Assembly: GCA_964429235.1 (NCBI GenBank) | Contig: CAYSAQ010000002.1 | Location: 1-64,000 of the forward strand | Direction: 5' to 3' | Length of the DNA stretch: 64,000 bases | DNA from: CAYSAQ01 sp964429235 | GTDB lineage: Bacteria; Margulisbacteria; Riflemargulisbacteria; GWF2-35-9; DYQY01 | Shown here: in pieces, positions 36,454-45,112 of the stretch | How positions within the stretch are numbered: the first letter of the stretch is position 1 | How the letters are laid out: every line of letters begins with the position of its first letter | Position numbers and translations under genes: made by a program | Notes under the pieces: model-generated | Told to the model about the DNA's origin: nothing | Seen by the model: only the letters and a program-made list of their open reading frames with translations | Database searches by the model: none

Positions 36454-37884
36454 TTTCGGACCTTCATATCTACTAAAGAGCAATTTGCCAAGCTCAGTCC
36501 AGGCTATTGCTAGCTTTCCATCTTTCATAATTAGGTTCGAAACATAGTTTTTCATTAATTCTTGAAATAAGCTCGCATTTTCAATCTTATACCAGTACTT
36601 ATCAAGATTAACGGCTAGTTCGAAAAGATTTGTAAAATCTTCTCTGGTCTTAATTGAAACAGACACATTTGCACTATATCTAGAAGTCTCCATGTTTAAC
36701 TTATCTTGAAGGCTAGCTTTTCTTTCTACGAATTCCTCTTTGTTGATTAAGTCATCATCTAGATAGTCAAATAGTTTAGTGATTTTAGTTTTAATTCTTT
36801 GTATGGCCTTATTATTCTTTTCACTTGAGACTTTAGCTTCAGATTCAATATTATTAAACATTTCTTTTAACAATAATTGAATTTGTTTTTTATCTTCTTC
36901 AGTAAAACTTAACGTTTCAATGAAAGGTTGTAATTGTTTAATGATTTTATTCTCTGAAAGATACTTTACAGAGTTAGTGCATTTTTTAGATTTACAACCA
37001 TAAGTTGTAATACCCTTAGCTTTTTTATACTCTCCATACATTTTGCTACCACAATCACAATAAATATAACCAGAAAACTTAAAGACACGTTTTGTTGCAT
37101 CTTTTTTGTTGTTTCTCTTTCCAGACAACCTTTGTACCTTCTCAAACTCTTTTGGGGAAACAGCTGTTTCATAAATATGTCGATACAACTCTCCCTTAGA
37201 TCTGCCATATCCCATATAAAAAGGATTTTTTAAACAATAGTTAACATTAGATTTTCTCATTTCTTTTGTTTTACTAATTTCAGTGGCGATTTTGCCGATG
37301 GAATACCCTTCCAGGGCCAATTCAAACATTTTCTTAACCAATGGGAAGTGTTCGTCTGGGATAATTGTTTTTTTACCGTTAATAACCGTGTTTTTATAAC
37401 CGAAAGGAGCTATGTGTCCCCATTCGCCACTCTTTCTTTTTTGGTCCATCCCTTTTTTTATTTCTTCAGAAAGATTATTGATATAGTTTTTAGCCAATAC
37501 AACCTGAATATCTAGATTAAATTTATCTTGTGATTTTGAGTTCTTATCAAGCTTTAGCCCATTCTTGATAATATGAACTTGTGTATCTGTTGTTTCAATT
37601 AAATTATAGATTTCTATAAGGTCTTTGAAATTTCTGGTCATTCTATCAACTTTTTCAAATATAATTACATCTATATTGTTCTTCCTAACATAGGAAAGCA
37701 TTTCTTTAAATAGTTTTCTGTCGGCGTTCTTAGCAGATTCAGACTCTAAGTACTCCTTATCAATTTTTAATTTATTTTTCTTAGCATAATCTTTAAAAAG
37801 CTCAACTTGAGCAGGTATTGAGTATCCTTCTCTTTCCTGTTCCTTAGTGGATACCCTGGCATAGAATACCGCTTTAGTTACCAT
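36439..37884 (-). CDS. Large serine recombinase (integrase)
   Basis: About 481 residues from the ATG at 37884; a TTG at 37899 is the other in-frame start. The catalytic domain begins AVFYARVSTKEQEREGYS with the nucleophile Ser, then DVIIFEKVDRMTRN. A recombinase domain (GHIAPFGYK...) and a zinc ribbon (YCDCGSKMYG with two later cysteines, GCKSKKC) follow, then a coiled coil. It catalyses integration and excision. Its ATG lies in the end of the XRE gene, and its stop lies in tRNA-Tyr. Large serine integrases in a tRNA gene are less usual than tyrosine ones. Confidence 0.93.
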   Translation of the reverse strand: MVTKAVFYARVSTKEQEREGYSIPAQVELFKDYAKKNKLKIDKEYLESESAKNADRKLFKEMLSYVRKNNIDVIIFEKVDRMTRNFKDLIEIYNLIETTDTQVHIIKNGLKLDKNSKSQDKFNLDIQVVLAKNYINNLSEEIKKGMDQKRKSGEWGHIAPFGYKNTVINGKKTIIPDEHFPLVKKMFELALEGYSIGKIATEISKTKEMRKSNVNYCLKNPFYMGYGRSKGELYRHIYETAVSPKEFEKVQRLSGKRNNKKDATKRVFKFSGYIYCDCGSKMYGEYKKAKGITTYGCKSKKCTNSVKYLSENKIIKQLQPFIETLSFTEEDKKQIQLLLKEMFNNIESEAKVSSEKNNKAIQRIKTKITKLFDYLDDDLINKEEFVERKASLQDKLNMETSRYSANVSVSIKTREDFTNLFELAVNLDKYWYKIENASLFQELMKNYVSNLIMKDGKLAIAWTELGKLLFSRYEGPKWWTG

Positions 37885-38086
37885 TAGGAATATCCTCAAA
37901 CATGTCTTTGGGTTTAACAGCTAATGCATGGACTATTTTCTCTATTATCTCCATAGATGGCTTTCTGCGATTTTGCTCAATATTTGCAATGAAGGTAGAA
38001 GTAACCCCTACCTGCTCGGCAAGATCTACTTGCCTTAGGCCCTTTAACTTTCTAAGTCTTTTTAAGTTATAAGAAAATTCTTTCAT
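37874..38086 (-). CDS. XRE-family regulator
   Basis: 70 residues from the ATG at 38086; a TTG two codons earlier is possible. The helix-turn-helix covers residues 7-60: LKRLRKLKGLRQVDLAEQVGVTSTFI and RKPSMEIIEKI. It is the Cro/CI type, probably keeping the integrase and leftward transcription in check. TATAAT (minus strand, + 38095-38100) overlaps the palindrome at 38098-38112, so autorepression is likely. It overlaps the recombinase by 11 nt. Confidence 0.88.
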   Translation of the reverse strand: MKEFSYNLKRLRKLKGLRQVDLAEQVGVTSTFIANIEQNRRKPSMEIIEKIVHALAVKPKDMFEDIPNGN

Positions 38087-38097
38087 TTGCAATAATT

Positions 38098-38112
38098 ATA
38101 ACACAGTGTTAT
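38098..38112. promoter_or_regulatory. Palindromic operator between XRE and the rightward genes
   Basis: ATAACAC-A-GTGTTAT, perfect 7-bp arms. It overlaps the leftward -10 (38095-38100) and the rightward -10-like TATGAT (38110-38115), so one bound dimer could control both directions. Confidence 0.7.
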
Positions 38113-38137
38113 GATATAGTCAAAGAAAGGTGTTTGC

Positions 38138-39247
38138 ATGAATTATTTTAGTGAATCATTTATTGAATTAATTATACTATTTTTATATGGGAAACTGCCA
38201 TTATATAAGGGGGGATATGCAAGAGTTAAGCTTAAGCAGTTTAATGACTCCCAACGATCAGACATATTGTGGGACATTAAAGAACATGACCTATCAAGTA
38301 TTTTCAATTTTAGGTTAACTGCTGACGAATGTGAAATCGATAACAACATACGAGATAACTATAAAAAGGAAGACGAGGAAACCCCAATTATTAGAAATGG
38401 GATGAATGACCTTTTCAAGAATAAGAAAACCGATTTCATGTCAATCGTGATGACAACACTTGAGATTCAAAATAATTTTGATATCGAACCTGTGGGGTGG
38501 ATGTATGCGATAGAGCTTATAGATCAAGATAGTCTTGCATTACTATTACATTCTTATATAGAAGCATTTCAGCTTGATACGCTAACTTGTGCTAAAGAGA
38601 ATTTCTATTCTCATAAAAAGTCCCTAGAAATTGTTCCATATTTGTTTACGGATTATTACAATGACTATGGCCCTGATTTTAATATAAACAAAGGCTTAAT
38701 TAGGCTTACGAAGCCAGGGTATGCTCAAACTTTAAAAGCAGAAGGCTTTGACCTAAGAGCTATAAAAATAAATATAAGAATATATGAGTTGATACTTTCA
38801 TTAGAAGAACAGGGGTATCTAACAATTAACCAGGCTAATTTTGATGGTATGCATTTTTTTCTAAACATAGCATTACAAAAAACACCTAAAGAAGTATATG
38901 ATATCTCAAAATATTGGATATGGTATGGCGACATAAGAGTAAATAAAACAGATGGAAAAGCATTTTATAAAAACATTGCCTATTCTTTTAGGTCAACTAA
39001 GCAAAAGGCATTTAAGTTGCTATGTTTCTTAGTTGCAAATGCTGGCAAAAAACTAGATATAGAAGAAACATATGATTCACTGTTTGAAACAGAAGAGAAT
39101 GAAATTGTAGATAAAAAAGCTGCATTGTCAGATTATACTAAAGAAATTAAGAAGAATTTTAAGATGCAAGAAGAAGACTATTCGGCAGTAACATTTACAA
39201 TAACTGGTGAAAATATACTGTTAATCTCAAATCCCCCTATAAAATAG
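38138..39247 (+). CDS. Element-borne protein of unknown function
   Basis: 369 residues, acidic, without membrane segments. The C-terminal 100 residues (KAFYKNIAYSFRSTKQKAF, then LLCFLVANAGKKLDIEETY) look like a winged-helix, suggesting DNA binding, but the family is not recognised. GAAAGG precedes the ATG. It is the first gene to the right of the XRE operator, hence likely under XRE control. Confidence 0.65.
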   Translation: MNYFSESFIELIILFLYGKLPLYKGGYARVKLKQFNDSQRSDILWDIKEHDLSSIFNFRLTADECEIDNNIRDNYKKEDEETPIIRNGMNDLFKNKKTDFMSIVMTTLEIQNNFDIEPVGWMYAIELIDQDSLALLLHSYIEAFQLDTLTCAKENFYSHKKSLEIVPYLFTDYYNDYGPDFNINKGLIRLTKPGYAQTLKAEGFDLRAIKINIRIYELILSLEEQGYLTINQANFDGMHFFLNIALQKTPKEVYDISKYWIWYGDIRVNKTDGKAFYKNIAYSFRSTKQKAFKLLCFLVANAGKKLDIEETYDSLFETEENEIVDKKAALSDYTKEIKKNFKMQEEDYSAVTFTITGENILLISNPPIK

Positions 39248-39307
39248 ACCAAATCCCTCCACAATGCTGACTATCATCCCATAATTCTAGGATGAGAAGA
39301 TATAAGC

Positions 39308-39418
39308 ATGGAAACTTGGACAACAAAAACAGAAAATCAAATGAAGGATGTTTTAAGCATTTGGCTCAAAATTATTGAGGACCAGCCAGACATTCTATGT
39401 CCAGAAGATTCCAAATAA
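39308..39418 (+). CDS. Small ORF, 36 residues
   Basis: A short frame starting ATG with GAGAAG 9 nt upstream and ending in a C-terminal CPEDSK. Residues 1-30 could form one amphipathic helix with three tryptophans. It overlaps the in-frame upstream extension of the next ORF, and its stop lies 17 nt before that gene's preferred ATG. No homology is recognised. Confidence 0.35.
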   Translation: METWTTKTENQMKDVLSIWLKIIEDQPDILCPEDSK

Positions 39419-39435
39419 ATAATAAGGAGAAAGGT

Positions 39436-39741
39436 ATGGGATTAACAAGATATGAGCAAGAGACAATAATAAATTTTAATGAAGAGGAGGACTTTGTAAC
39501 AATTTATACGGCTAGCAAAAGAAGTAAGCGTGAAATTGAAAAAAAAGGTTTTGTTCAATATAAAGACCCTATATTAAACAGAAAGACAAAAAAGCCTATT
39601 GCTTGGTTTTTTAAAGGTCCAATAGACAGGTTTTCTTTTACAATAAGAAAACGCAGAACTACTTCTGCTATTCAAAGAGAGAAATTACGACAACAGGCCA
39701 TTGATAACTTCAGTTCTAAGAATCAAAAACAGGGTAAATAA
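39436..39741 (+). CDS. Small basic mobile-element protein
   Basis: 101 residues from the ATG at 39436, chosen because AAGGAG lies just upstream (39424-39429); an in-frame ATG at 39397 has no site. MGLTRYEQETIINFNEEEDF is a start seen in many hypothetical proteins of Firmicutes-type elements. The C-terminal part is rich in Lys and Arg. Function unknown. Confidence 0.65.
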   Translation: MGLTRYEQETIINFNEEEDFVTIYTASKRSKREIEKKGFVQYKDPILNRKTKKPIAWFFKGPIDRFSFTIRKRRTTSAIQREKLRQQAIDNFSSKNQKQGK

Positions 39742-39787
39742 CAGTGAGTTTGAAATTATTTAATAGAGATGAAAGAGTTAGTATGTA

Positions 39788-40123
39788 ATGAAAAACTTTT
39801 TAGCAATAAGACCGATAAATAAACATGAATTTAATAGTCCAAATAGAAAGAAGAAATCCTTCTCCAAATTGGAAGCAAGAATTTCTTTACAGCTAGATTA
39901 TGATAACCAAAATTTAGTGAGTTATTCTGGATATTCAACTTTATGGGAATGGAATCAAAGAACAGTAAAGAATTTTATAGTAGACGCCTGCCTGATGCAA
40001 ATATCAAGAATAAGTAACGACAGAAAAGCACTAGGAACATTGAAGGCAACAGAAGAGGCAAGGAAGCTAGAAAACGATAGTCCTATTATTTTAGATAAAA
40101 ATGGGTACAGACGTAGAAGCTAA
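39788..40123 (+). CDS. Replication-associated HTH-like protein, tentative
   Basis: 111 residues. KLEARISLQLDYDNQNLVSY and GYSTLWEWNQRTVKNFI resemble the N-terminal winged helix of phage/element replisome organisers (DnaD-like), where a WxWNQRTVxxFL helix recognises DNA. Placed before a primase-like gene, it may help replication initiation. No good ribosome site is seen. It ends TAATG, overlapping the next small ORF. Confidence 0.5.
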   Translation: MKNFLAIRPINKHEFNSPNRKKKSFSKLEARISLQLDYDNQNLVSYSGYSTLWEWNQRTVKNFIVDACLMQISRISNDRKALGTLKATEEARKLENDSPIILDKNGYRRRS

Positions 40124-40272
40124 TGATAGCTAAGAAAAACATAGCACAGTACACAAGAGACACGTCTAAATACAAGATACCATACATAACTGGAAGTCTT
40201 TCTACAAGCGCATATCAAGCAAATCGTACAGAAGGCGATACAAACAACTATATAAATAAAGAAGTTATATAG
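40123..40272 (+). CDS. Small ORF, 49 residues
   Basis: Its ATG overlaps the stop of the previous gene (TAATG), the coupling seen throughout this element. The product is polar with many Tyr, Thr and Lys residues and no recognised motif. It ends 17 nt before the primase-like gene, whose ribosome site GCGGAGG follows. Confidence 0.4.
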   Translation: MIAKKNIAQYTRDTSKYKIPYITGSLSTSAYQANRTEGDTNNYINKEVI

Positions 40273-40289
40273 TAAGCGGAGGGTAAGTA

Positions 40290-41162
40290 ATGACAAAGAA
40301 GAAGATATTAGAATTTATAGAATTATTCCAAGAAACATATATTGTTTTATTGGATGATAATAAAAAACACAGTCCTATTAAAATAGGTGATTATATTGAT
40401 TACAAAAAATGTAAAAGAATGAATGATAAAGGATACGGAGTGTTCTTTACCCCAAATGGTCATAAAAGGGGATGGAAAAAAGATAATCTTTCACAGATTA
40501 ATTGTTGGTATGTTGATATAGATAAAGGCAGTAAACGCAGCCAATTGAAAACAATTAAGGCATCGCCAATTAGCCCATCTATAACAATTGAAAGTAAAAG
40601 AGGCTATCACTTATATTGGTTAGCTAAAGATGGAACAGCATCTAATTTTACAAACATAGAAGAAGGTCTTATTGAATATTTTGGCTCAGACCCAACGACT
40701 AAGAAGACAAACCAGCTATTACGAGTGCCTTATTTTTATCATAATAAAACACGTAATAGATTTAAGGTTAGAATAACAGAAGTGCAACCGGAACGAGTAT
40801 ATACAGAGGAAGAAATGATGTCGGCCTTCTCAAAAACTAAAAATGAAGTAATTGATAAGGAAATAAGAGAGCAGAAGAATTTGCACATTATAAAAGAGTA
40901 CTATGAGATAAAAGAAGTGGACGAATTGTTTAAAGAAAGGGTAAGAAAAGAAAAGAGTAGAGAATATTTGCTAATATTATCTGGCACTCATTTCGTAAAT
41001 TATGAGAAATATGATTTTATGCCAAATAAAGATGGGACCTCCCAAATACTTGTAAACGGAAAACCATCTTCATGCTGGCTAAGAAGGGATGGTTCGATAG
41101 GGTCTCATTCAGGTGGCGGACCAACCGTTATACAATGGATTCAGTGGTTTCAGAACAAATAA
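40290..41162 (+). CDS. Primase-like (AEP/RepB-type) protein
   Basis: 290 residues. WYVDIDKGS (DxD-type metal site) near 72-80 and SITIESKRGYHLYWLAKDG (the sxH motif) near 97-115 are the archaeo-eukaryotic primase signature of plasmid and phage RepB/PrimPol proteins. The C-terminus after 220 is unique and ends in SGGGPTVIQWIQW. GCGGAGG precedes the ATG. It probably primes element replication; no partner helicase is in the immediate vicinity. Confidence 0.75.
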   Translation: MTKKKILEFIELFQETYIVLLDDNKKHSPIKIGDYIDYKKCKRMNDKGYGVFFTPNGHKRGWKKDNLSQINCWYVDIDKGSKRSQLKTIKASPISPSITIESKRGYHLYWLAKDGTASNFTNIEEGLIEYFGSDPTTKKTNQLLRVPYFYHNKTRNRFKVRITEVQPERVYTEEEMMSAFSKTKNEVIDKEIREQKNLHIIKEYYEIKEVDELFKERVRKEKSREYLLILSGTHFVNYEKYDFMPNKDGTSQILVNGKPSSCWLRRDGSIGSHSGGGPTVIQWIQWFQNK

Positions 41163-41507
41163 TGCCTATAGATAACCAAAAGGGTATATTAAATAGTTAT
41201 AAACTATAGAAAATACTATATTAAATAAAAAATAATCTATATTCTATGCGTAGAGATGAATCTACAATGCCTACATGATAATAAGTAGTTTTATACTGTA
41301 GTTGCTATATATTCACTAAAAATCAGTCATAATAAATATAAGGCTAAATAATGTAGCTAGTGCCGCGTGTTCGCATGCCCACCTAGTTACAAGACACTAA
41401 TACCAAATATAAGGAATAATGCTTAGATTATTGGGATTGCCCGTGATGTATAATAGGTAAAGGTAGTCAGCTATTTTGTGAGGGAGATATTTGTAGGAGG
41501 TCTTTCA
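41163..41507. other. Gene-free AT-rich gap in the element
   Basis: 345 nt without a gene. The left half is very AT-rich with repeated CTATATT strings and an inverted repeat, ATAGTT-ATA-AACTAT (41193-41207). The middle has a short GC-rich patch near 41360-41385. TATAAT at 41449-41454 and AGGAGG at 41495-41500 serve the next gene. Its place after the primase-like gene makes it a possible replication origin, which is inference only. Confidence 0.5.
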
Positions 41508-42329
41508 ATGTCTAGTTTGTGGCTAGTGTGCACCAAATGTAATCATAAGGTCTTAATAGATGAGAAGTTTTTAAAGAAATTGCAGGATTTCGGAAGAGTA
41601 TTTGATAGGTCCGATTTAAGCACATTTATTTGTTCGGCTTGCGAATCAAAAAACATTATACTTGTGGAGAAGATGTATGAGGAAGATGAGCAAAAGGCAA
41701 AAGAGAAGATCCAGACAGTAACACAGCAGGCTAAAGCGAATATGAAAAAAGATAATATTGTTGTGAAAGTGCCAAAAAATACTCGGGAAAAAGCTCCGCG
41801 GGACATTGAGCTTCGGTCTGTAGCGGAGAGAACCACAAAGAAGAGATCTAATAACAAAGTAAAAAAGAGAACAGAATTTAAAGAAGTTAGCTTAATTGAT
41901 AGTGTAAAAGATTATCATAAGGAACAAGAGGATACACATGTTAATCACTTAAATGGAAAAAATGTAAGAATGCTTGTATGCATGAGATGTGCTAATAGCT
42001 ACCCTAGAAAAAGAGATGTAGCTATTGATAAAGATAATCTTTGTCCTAAATGTTATGAGAAATTAGTGCAGGACAGAAAACAAAAAAGTGAAGAGCACAG
42101 GCAGCTAAAGAACAGACAAATAATCAAGGGTGTAAGCATAGAAGATAAGCCTGCAAGGAAATTGGGTAACAAACCAGCATCAGGGGACCCAGTTAGTTAT
42201 GACCATATTTTTTCAGGAGACAAAGATGTTAAATCTTGGGATTATGGACAAGATGACTATAGGAAACCATGGACAACAAAGCAACAAAGGTCAGGGAGAA
42301 CTAAGCTTGATGGTTCAAGGACTAAATAG
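41508..42329 (+). CDS. Protein with two zinc-ribbon-like modules
   Basis: 273 residues from the ATG at 41508, supported by AGGAGG 7 nt upstream; an in-frame GTG at 41478 is an alternative. The N-terminus has CTKC and later CSAC, a four-cysteine ribbon at 7-48. A second ribbon, CMRC and CPKC, lies near 155-190. The middle and C-terminus are basic and low-complexity. It could bind nucleic acid or act in conjugation or packaging; no family is recognised. Confidence 0.6.
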   Translation: MSSLWLVCTKCNHKVLIDEKFLKKLQDFGRVFDRSDLSTFICSACESKNIILVEKMYEEDEQKAKEKIQTVTQQAKANMKKDNIVVKVPKNTREKAPRDIELRSVAERTTKKRSNNKVKKRTEFKEVSLIDSVKDYHKEQEDTHVNHLNGKNVRMLVCMRCANSYPRKRDVAIDKDNLCPKCYEKLVQDRKQKSEEHRQLKNRQIIKGVSIEDKPARKLGNKPASGDPVSYDHIFSGDKDVKSWDYGQDDYRKPWTTKQQRSGRTKLDGSRTK

Positions 42330-42428
42330 CTCAGAATATATAGGTTGATTTGAAATAAAAGATAGTGCCTTTAACGGAATCATTTTTGGCGCGAGAGAGT
42401 AAGTTTCGGTCATCAATATTAATTATTA

Positions 42429-42764
42429 TTATTTTTTACGCTTTTTTTTACGTCTTTTTTGTCCAAGACCACCATAAATGTAAGTTTCATAAATTTGATG
42501 TGACCTAAAAGGTTTGCCCTTTCTTTTTTCATAAGGGCGTTGATAGGGGAGTACTGTTATAGATGATAGGGCCTTCCCATTTATTTCACACTGTAATCTG
42601 TGTTCACGAATAAATTTCTTAAAATTAACTAATCTCTGCTCTTGTAAATATCCATGCCAATGAGTTTTGTTCCATTTAAACCCAGCAGCTTTTAGTGTGT
42701 CCTTTACCGGGAATGTGTTGCCGGTAATTTTAATTTTTACCATTCGTTCAGGAGAGTCCCTCAT
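42429..42764 (-). CDS. Small basic protein of unknown function
   Basis: 111 residues; its ATG overlaps the stop of the upstream gene as ATGA. FPVKDTLKAAGFKWNKTHWHGYL resembles the DUF5710-like domain, in which a helix and GxxWdxxxxxWy strand bind nucleic acid or a partner protein. The C-terminal tail is a run of Arg and Lys. Last gene of a three-gene minus-strand block. Confidence 0.55.
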   Translation of the reverse strand: MRDSPERMVKIKITGNTFPVKDTLKAAGFKWNKTHWHGYLQEQRLVNFKKFIREHRLQCEINGKALSSITVLPYQRPYEKRKGKPFRSHQIYETYIYGGLGQKRRKKKRKK

Positions 42765-43504
42765 ATTTTGATTGTTTCTAAAAATGGTAATGGTATATCA
42801 TCGATATCAATATAATCATCAATGATATTGGCTTCTAATTCGCCATAATTCTCCTCCTTTTCCAGTGCCGGGTAATCCAACCCTTGTTTTTGATATTTTG
42901 CTTCTGATAGTTGATTATACGGTAGCTTTGTTTGTGTCAATTTATGCCATTTTTCAGGACTAATGATTTTGATAATACATTCTTGCGTAATTTCTTTTAT
43001 AGTTCCTTGTTTATTTCTTATTATTGTTGGGATTTTTATATTTGTTTTGTCCTTTTTGATTTCATTGTTTTCATCCTTTGGGACAAGCCTTACAACAAGC
43101 TTCATAAACATATCCTGATCCTTATAAGTCTTTTGAAATGGAGTGCTGGAAAGCTGTCCATTATTGTTTTTAAAATGGCAACGCAATAAATATCCATCAG
43201 ATGAAGTTAATCTTTTTAGGTTGTTTATTTCATCTCCAAAGTAGACGCGGATCTTATATACAAAGTCTCTTTCAACATCTTCATGTTTATGAACAGAATA
43301 AAACAGTCTTGCTGCCTCATTTAAATACATAGGGATAATCAGTTGTTTCTTGATTCTCTTTAGAGACATGGACCCTAAGCCAATAGGTAGCGGTTTCTTG
43401 GGTTGTTCTTGCCTAAAAGTTCTTTGAAACGATACTTTTAAGCTTGAATTACTTTCATGGTCAGGGAAAGTGAACAATATGGTGTTATTAGTTGTTTTTA
43501 TCAT
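42761..43504 (-). CDS. Element protein of unknown function
   Basis: 247 residues, soluble. The N-terminal half looks beta-rich and the C-terminus is acidic (DDYIDIDDIPLPF). No motif is recognised. It follows the 237-residue gene by 20 nt and is coupled to the small basic gene by a 4-nt overlap, so the three form one operon running against the defence-like genes. Confidence 0.55.
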   Translation of the reverse strand: MIKTTNNTILFTFPDHESNSSLKVSFQRTFRQEQPKKPLPIGLGSMSLKRIKKQLIIPMYLNEAARLFYSVHKHEDVERDFVYKIRVYFGDEINNLKRLTSSDGYLLRCHFKNNNGQLSSTPFQKTYKDQDMFMKLVVRLVPKDENNEIKKDKTNIKIPTIIRNKQGTIKEITQECIIKIISPEKWHKLTQTKLPYNQLSEAKYQKQGLDYPALEKEENYGELEANIIDDYIDIDDIPLPFLETIKI

Positions 43505-43524
43505 TATTAGGCCATTGTAATTAC

Positions 43525-44238
43525 TTATGTTATCCCAAAGTTTTTCTTAATGTTATCTATTAATTCCTTGTTTTCTTGTTCAAGCATACTTTCGGCTTGT
43601 CGTTTCACCATTTCAGGTAGTTGTTTAGCATATTCTACGAGTTCTTCTTCCCAGGTACCTTCAATAAAGGAATGAATCTCATATTGCGAACAGTTGCCGA
43701 AGCCATCATCAGCAAATGCCCCAAATAGTATAAAACAAACCACATCATTATATTTTAATGTAATTTCTATAGGCATTTCATCGGTGTTTAGAATAGAATC
43801 ATAGTTAAGAATTTCTTTTAAACTTTCATCCATATTTAATAGCATGGATTTTTCTTCAGGTATTATGAACTCATAGTCCATTTGGAAAGCTCCATTTTTT
43901 GATTGGAACTCTGCAGAGTTAATTATTACTTTCTTTCCGTAAAGCTCATCAAAATCTTTTTCTTCGTGTAAAAAGTGTATATAGATAGAAACCAATGACT
44001 CTGGCAGTTTATTCTTAATTGCTTTTTCTTTTTTGCTGATAAGTTTTCTTATTAATTCTGCGTTATTATTGTTGGCTCGAGTAGCTTTTTGAGTACTTAA
44101 TGTAGCTGGCCTGTTCGCATGTTTATTAAGCTTGCTATTGCGGTCATTCCTATTCTTTTTTGCTTCAAAAAAACGCATCTTCTTTTCAGATTTTTTGCGG
44201 GTTAGTTCCATTTCTTTATCATCAAAATATTTGCTCAT
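43525..44238 (-). CDS. Element protein of unknown function
   Basis: 237 residues. Residues 1-85 are very basic and helical, and the rest is acidic with a mixed fold and a helical tail. No motif is recognised. It is divergent from the CARF regulator across a 274-nt gap and heads the minus-strand block. Confidence 0.55.
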   Translation of the reverse strand: MSKYFDDKEMELTRKKSEKKMRFFEAKKNRNDRNSKLNKHANRPATLSTQKATRANNNNAELIRKLISKKEKAIKNKLPESLVSIYIHFLHEEKDFDELYGKKVIINSAEFQSKNGAFQMDYEFIIPEEKSMLLNMDESLKEILNYDSILNTDEMPIEITLKYNDVVCFILFGAFADDGFGNCSQYEIHSFIEGTWEEELVEYAKQLPEMVKRQAESMLEQENKELIDNIKKNFGIT

Positions 44239-44512
44239 TTATAAATAATACTAAATAATTTATGAGCTGTAACTAATGATAGAGTTTAAAGTAATAAACT
44301 ATTTATGCACTACATGTAAATTTTGATTGAGCAAATGGTCTAATTCTTTGGTTAATAAAAGCATATATATTTGTAATCCATGCAAACATAAATACTTGTC
44401 TGACCGATCAAAAGCAGATGCTTGGAATTATCGTTTTAACTGTTCTACTAATTTTGTGGACAGTGAACCACTGCTATGTACTTTGTGTGTGCAGGGGTGT
44501 ATCATTATTATT

Positions 44513-45112
44513 ATGAGTAAAGTTTTAATTGCAACTATATACCAACATTATTCAGTTATGGCTTCTTCTAATAAGTTTTCTATAGAGAAAATTATTTTAC
44601 TAATAGATAACAATCCAGATGAAATTATGAATAACAATATTAAGCTGATTGAGGAATCGTTAGGCTCTATCATGAAGATAGAGAAAGTTAAAACTGACTT
44701 ATATGATATCGTTAATGTAGCAACTCAGGCGGTAGAAGTTATAGATGGTCTTCCAGAAAAAGATGAGATTTATATAGACATTACTTCAGGGCGTAAGCCA
44801 AAGTCATTAGGCTTGTTGTTTGGAGCATATGCTAGAGCGAAAAAGATAAAAAGAATTTGCTATGTAACAGAAGATACTAAGCAGATAATTAGGCTTCCTA
44901 AAATGTCATACACCGCTAACAAAAATGAATGTTTTATTCTTCATCAGATTCAAAATAAACCAGGTATAAGCACTGTAGAAATAGCAGGCATGCTAGAGAT
45001 TAACAAAAGCCTTGTTTATCGTTATATAAAAGAGCTTATTGAGATCGATGCGGTTGATAAAGAGAATGATAGTTTGGAGTTAACAGATTTTGGAAGGATA
45101 TTGTTGTTGTGA
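44513..45112 (+). CDS. CARF-domain/wHTH regulator (Csa3-like)
   Basis: 199 residues from the ATG at 44513; a TTG at 44327 would add 62 residues. Residues 1-130 read as a Rossmann-like CARF domain: KVLIATIYQHYSV at strand 1, YDIVNVATQAVEVI on the helix, and DITSGRKPKSLGLLFG at 89-104 in place of the N-[TS]-GG-[TS]K ligand motif. Residues 138-199 are a winged helix (IAGMLEINKSLVYRYIKEL). CARF domains bind cyclic oligoadenylates or related nucleotides. It overlaps the SNF2 gene by 4 nt (GTGA). TATCAT (44500-44505) ends 7 nt before the ATG. No CRISPR or Cas10 is seen nearby. Confidence 0.78.
   Translation: MSKVLIATIYQHYSVMASSNKFSIEKIILLIDNNPDEIMNNNIKLIEESLGSIMKIEKVKTDLYDIVNVATQAVEVIDGLPEKDEIYIDITSGRKPKSLGLLFGAYARAKKIKRICYVTEDTKQIIRLPKMSYTANKNECFILHQIQNKPGISTVEIAGMLEINKSLVYRYIKELIEIDAVDKENDSLELTDFGRILLL

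Noticed and set aside
44327..45112. TTG at 44327 as the start of the CARF protein
   Set aside because: No ribosome site; the ATG at 44513 starts exactly at the first CARF strand and has a -10 at leaderless distance. Kept as a finding, not as the call.
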